From: Paenibacillus xylanexedens
GTDB lineage: Bacteria; Bacillota; Bacilli; Paenibacillales; Paenibacillaceae
Assembly: GCF_007676705.1 (NCBI RefSeq)
Contig: NZ_VEBF01000002.1
Location: forward strand, 1,178,001-1,242,000
Length of the DNA stretch: 64,000 nucleotides
Direction: 5' to 3'
Below the pieces are notes generated by a model that was given only the letters and a program-made list of their open reading frames with translations, made no database searches and was not told the origin of the DNA. Of this stretch, positions 61,702 through 64,000 are shown piece by piece. The position numbers and the translations under genes were made by a program. Within the stretch, counting starts at the first letter, position 1. Each line of letters opens with the position of its first letter.

Positions 61702-63222
61702 TTATATGAGCGGTAGCCTGTCCGCCAATGCCCCACCTTCCTGAGGTGTAACCTTGTCAATGACAGAGCACAGTACACGCAGCCCTTCACACAAAAGCTC
61801 AACGTTCGTCACGGTGAAGCAAATGCGCAGACTTGAAGTATCCGTTTCACCCACATAACAGGCGGAACCTGGCAGGAAAGACACCCCGGCGGCAAGTGAC
61901 TGACGGTGAAGTTCACGCATATCCAAGTTATCCTGCAGTTGGAGCCACAGATTGAGTCCCCCATCCGGCAAACGCCAGTGCATCCCCACAGGTGCATGCT
62001 CTTTCAGTACTTCAGCTGCTGCACATAAGCGAGAATACAGTTCATCCCTCAAGTGGGATACATACACCCCGTACTGATTCTGAATAAAGGATTGCAATGC
62101 CTTCTGTGTAAGGAGCGGGCTCCCCAAATCGGCCGTAGATTTCGCAGCCACAAGCCGGGTCAATACACTTCCGTCTGCAATAGCGCAGGCTATACGGCAA
62201 CCAGGAGATAACACCTTGCTGAAGCTTTTGATGTACACAACGTGACCTGTCCCATCCATCGATTTAATGGAAGCCGGGGGAGGGTCACGGAAATAAAGAT
62301 CTGCAAACGGGTCATCTTCCAGAATGAGGCAGTGGTAACTTTGCGCGAGATTCAGGAGCTGAGCTCGTCTTCTTGCACTCATCGTAATGCCTGTTGGATT
62401 ATGATAGGTCGGGATTGTATAGATCAACTTGGGAGGATATGTATCACATAACCGGGTTAACAGATCAATACGCATACCTTCGTCGTCCATCGGAACCGTA
62501 ATGATCTTCGCACCTCTACTTGTAAACACATCAATGGCTCCGGTATAGCTCGGCGCCTCCATGTACACTACATCGCCGGGTCCAACAAAAGTCCGTGCCA
62601 CCAGATCAATTCCTTGTTGGGCGCCACTTGTAATCAGCATGCGTTCAGGTGTCACCTGTAGTCCACGCTCGGCAAAATGTTCCGAAAAGGTCTGTCTGAG
62701 TTCCCGATCTCCCTGAAAAGATCCATACGCGGCCATACGCTCTGCATGATCCGAGGAAAGGCGGTAGGCACTATCGATAATCTCGCGAGTAGGCAAAAGT
62801 TCAGGCTGAATCGCTGACATATGAAGTTCAACCCGTACTTGAGGTGATGTATCAAAATGTCTCCAGAGCTGTGCTCTTGGTAAATAATCCACCAGTGCCA
62901 TCTGCCAATTCCAAGGCGTACTGGATTCACTATTACCATTCATCCGCTGCGTCCGGTCCAGCTCCTCCGTCTGATCCGTGTGCAACGCGCCTCTTACATA
63001 GCAACCTTTACCCTGGGAGCAGGTGATCAATTGAATGGCCTCGAGTTCAGCATACGCTTTGGATACAGTGACCAGGCTGACACCCAGATCGGCGGTCATT
63101 TTACGAACAGAAGGAAGTCGGGTTCCGGGTTCAATGAGTCCTGATCTGATGCGATCGGCAATCGTTAGCGCAATCTGCACGTACAATTTGGTACTGCTTC
63201 CCCGTTTTAATTCAATATGCAT
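61702..63222 (-). CDS. MocR-family GntR-HTH/aminotransferase transcriptional regulator
   Basis: 506 aa. Residues 1-~78 are a GntR winged helix (KLYVQIALTIADRIRSGLIEPGTRLPSVRKMTADLGVSLVTVSKAYAELE). After a variable linker (80-115), residues ~120-500 form a fold-type I aminotransferase with PLP-binding Lys K336 in YIKSFSKVLSPGCRIA, YHNPTGITMS and ILEDDPFADLYF. Such proteins use PLP or a related ligand to control nearby genes. It is divergent from an aminotransferase gene across a 108-bp gap holding matched repeats, so that gene is the likely target. Confidence 0.93.
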   Translation of the reverse strand: MHIELKRGSSTKLYVQIALTIADRIRSGLIEPGTRLPSVRKMTADLGVSLVTVSKAYAELEAIQLITCSQGKGCYVRGALHTDQTEELDRTQRMNGNSESSTPWNWQMALVDYLPRAQLWRHFDTSPQVRVELHMSAIQPELLPTREIIDSAYRLSSDHAERMAAYGSFQGDRELRQTFSEHFAERGLQVTPERMLITSGAQQGIDLVARTFVGPGDVVYMEAPSYTGAIDVFTSRGAKIITVPMDDEGMRIDLLTRLCDTYPPKLIYTIPTYHNPTGITMSARRRAQLLNLAQSYHCLILEDDPFADLYFRDPPPASIKSMDGTGHVVYIKSFSKVLSPGCRIACAIADGSVLTRLVAAKSTADLGSPLLTQKALQSFIQNQYGVYVSHLRDELYSRLCAAAEVLKEHAPVGMHWRLPDGGLNLWLQLQDNLDMRELHRQSLAAGVSFLPGSACYVGETDTSSLRICFTVTNVELLCEGLRVLCSVIDKVTPQEGGALADRLPLI

Positions 63223-63236
63223 ACGCGCTCCCCCTA

Positions 63237-63316
63237 ACTGTTATGATCTTCATTTTACTGTTATAGTGCAGTCCGTCTATTATAGTTTATAATATCAGTA
63301 TAACAGTGAATAACAG
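63237..63316. promoter_or_regulatory. Paired ACTGTTAT / ATAACAGT operators in the MocR intergenic region
   Basis: ACTGTTAT occurs at 63237-63244 and 63257-63264, exactly 20 bp apart. Its reverse complement ATAACAGT is at 63300-63307, with ATAACAG again at 63310-63316, 10 bp further. TATAAT-like -10 elements lie between: TATAAT at 63288-63293 (plus) and at 63284-63279 (minus). MocR proteins are known to bind pairs of direct repeats, so this is the likely shared operator. Confidence 0.72.
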
Positions 63317-63330
63317 GAGATGAGAATAAC

Positions 63331-64000
63331 ATGAGTATCCCTTGGTCCAAAATGGCACAAAACACCCCGTCCTCTGTCGTTCGCGACATGCTCCAGGCCG
63401 CCCAGGCACCTGGAATGATTTCACTTGCAGGTGGATTACCAGCCCAAACTTCGTTCCCGCTGGAAGCCATCCGCGTTGCATATGAAAAAGTATTTATGAG
63501 CGGAGCAGCCGCTCTTCAATATGCGGAGACTGAAGGATACCGTCCTCTTCGCGCCAAAATTGCCGAGCGTCTTGAATCCAAGGGCATTCCCGCTTCACCA
63601 GACCACATGCTTCTCACTACAGGTTCACAACAATCCATTGATTTGGTGTGCCGCATCCTTCTCGACCCGGGTGACCGCGTACTGGTTGAATCACCAACCT
63701 ACCTCGCTGCTCTGCAAGTTATCCATTCCTATCAGGCTGAATCTCACGGTGTAGCCTGCGATGATCATGGCATGTTGCCTGAATCTCTGGAGGAACAGCT
63801 TCAACTTCATCGTCCAAAGCTTGTTTATATCAACCCAACATTTTCCAATCCTACGGGTAAAGTGTGGTCAAGAGAAAGAAGACAACAAGCTGTGGATCTG
63901 TGCCGCAAGTATGGTGTGCTCATTCTGGAAGATGATCCATATGGCGAAATTCGATTCAATCCGGAACATTTGGATGTCCCTGCTCTCGCAGAACTGGATG
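63331..64000 (+). CDS. PLP-dependent aminotransferase, class I/II, 3' end cut by window
   Basis: Starts at ATG 63331 (MSIPWSKMAQNTPSSVVRDM) with AGGAGATGAG upstream and runs off the window after 223 codons. It has no DNA-binding domain. Readable motifs: ISLAGGLPAQTSFP, YAETEGYRPLRAKIAERL, LTTGSQQSIDLVCRILLDPGD, INPTFSNPTGKVWSRERR and ILEDDPYGEIRF; the PLP lysine would lie just outside the window. It resembles the 2-aminoadipate/LysN-type aminotransferases. The substrate cannot be told from this part. Divergent from a MocR regulator. Confidence 0.93.
   Translation, partial: MSIPWSKMAQNTPSSVVRDMLQAAQAPGMISLAGGLPAQTSFPLEAIRVAYEKVFMSGAAALQYAETEGYRPLRAKIAERLESKGIPASPDHMLLTTGSQQSIDLVCRILLDPGDRVLVESPTYLAALQVIHSYQAESHGVACDDHGMLPESLEEQLQLHRPKLVYINPTFSNPTGKVWSRERRQQAVDLCRKYGVLILEDDPYGEIRFNPEHLDVPALAELD

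Overview
The window is chromosomal DNA of an endospore-forming, Gram-positive Bacillales bacterium. Paenibacillus is the best guess. The reasons are the sporulation genes (spoIIGA, sigE, sigG, spoVE, spoVD, rsfA, a YhcN-type lipoprotein, a CotD-type coat protein), bacillithiol synthesis (bshC), a meso-DAP-type MurE, and a division and wall cluster that follows the Bacillus order but also holds murF and murA. The genus is inferred; no rRNA gene is present.

From 1 to about 42,000 every gene lies on the minus strand. In the direction of transcription, the region starts with rsfA, panE and a DUF3397 gene, then a dipeptide/oligopeptide ABC transporter (oppA, B, C and a fused double ATPase), bshC and ahcY. 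Next comes the division/wall cluster: mraZ, rsmH, ftsL, pbpB, spoVD, murE, murF, mraY, murD, spoVE/ftsW, murG, murB, murA, divIB, ftsA, ftsZ. It continues into spoIIGA-sigE-sigG and the ylmC-D-E-sepF-ylmG-ylmH-divIVA set, and ends with ileS. These genes make lipid II from UDP-sugar to flipped substrate, build the divisome, and connect it to asymmetric septation and the early mother-cell and forespore sigma factors.

The stretch 2465-3415 has no gene. It holds an isoleucine T-box leader and, between that leader and ileS, four tandem ~86-bp units that each fold into three hairpins. The ileS product resembles the eukaryote-like type 2 IleRS.

From 42,000 to 64,000 orientation is mixed. There is a DUF2626 gene, a secreted coiled-coil protein of unknown function facing an orphan solute-binding protein, and a block matching the Bacillus yla region (phoH2/ylaK, yhcN/ylaJ, ylaL, ylaH, typA) with an LCP ligase. 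Then come two divergent TerC proteins, thiI with its cysteine desulfurase, a lytic transglycosylase, small DUF proteins, a membrane-anchored subtilisin-type protease, a CotD-like coat protein, and a divergent MocR regulator/aminotransferase pair whose second gene runs off the window.

Regulatory signals readable from sequence are the T-box, a sigma-H promoter at ftsA, a sigma-F-like promoter at sigG, three MraZ boxes at mraZ, paired MocR-type repeats, and many intrinsic terminators. No tRNA, rRNA, insertion sequence, prophage or CRISPR array was seen. The window is mostly conserved core genome; its least explained parts are the hairpin-repeat leader of ileS, the structured gap between typA and ylaH, and the 42.7-45.1 kb gene pair.
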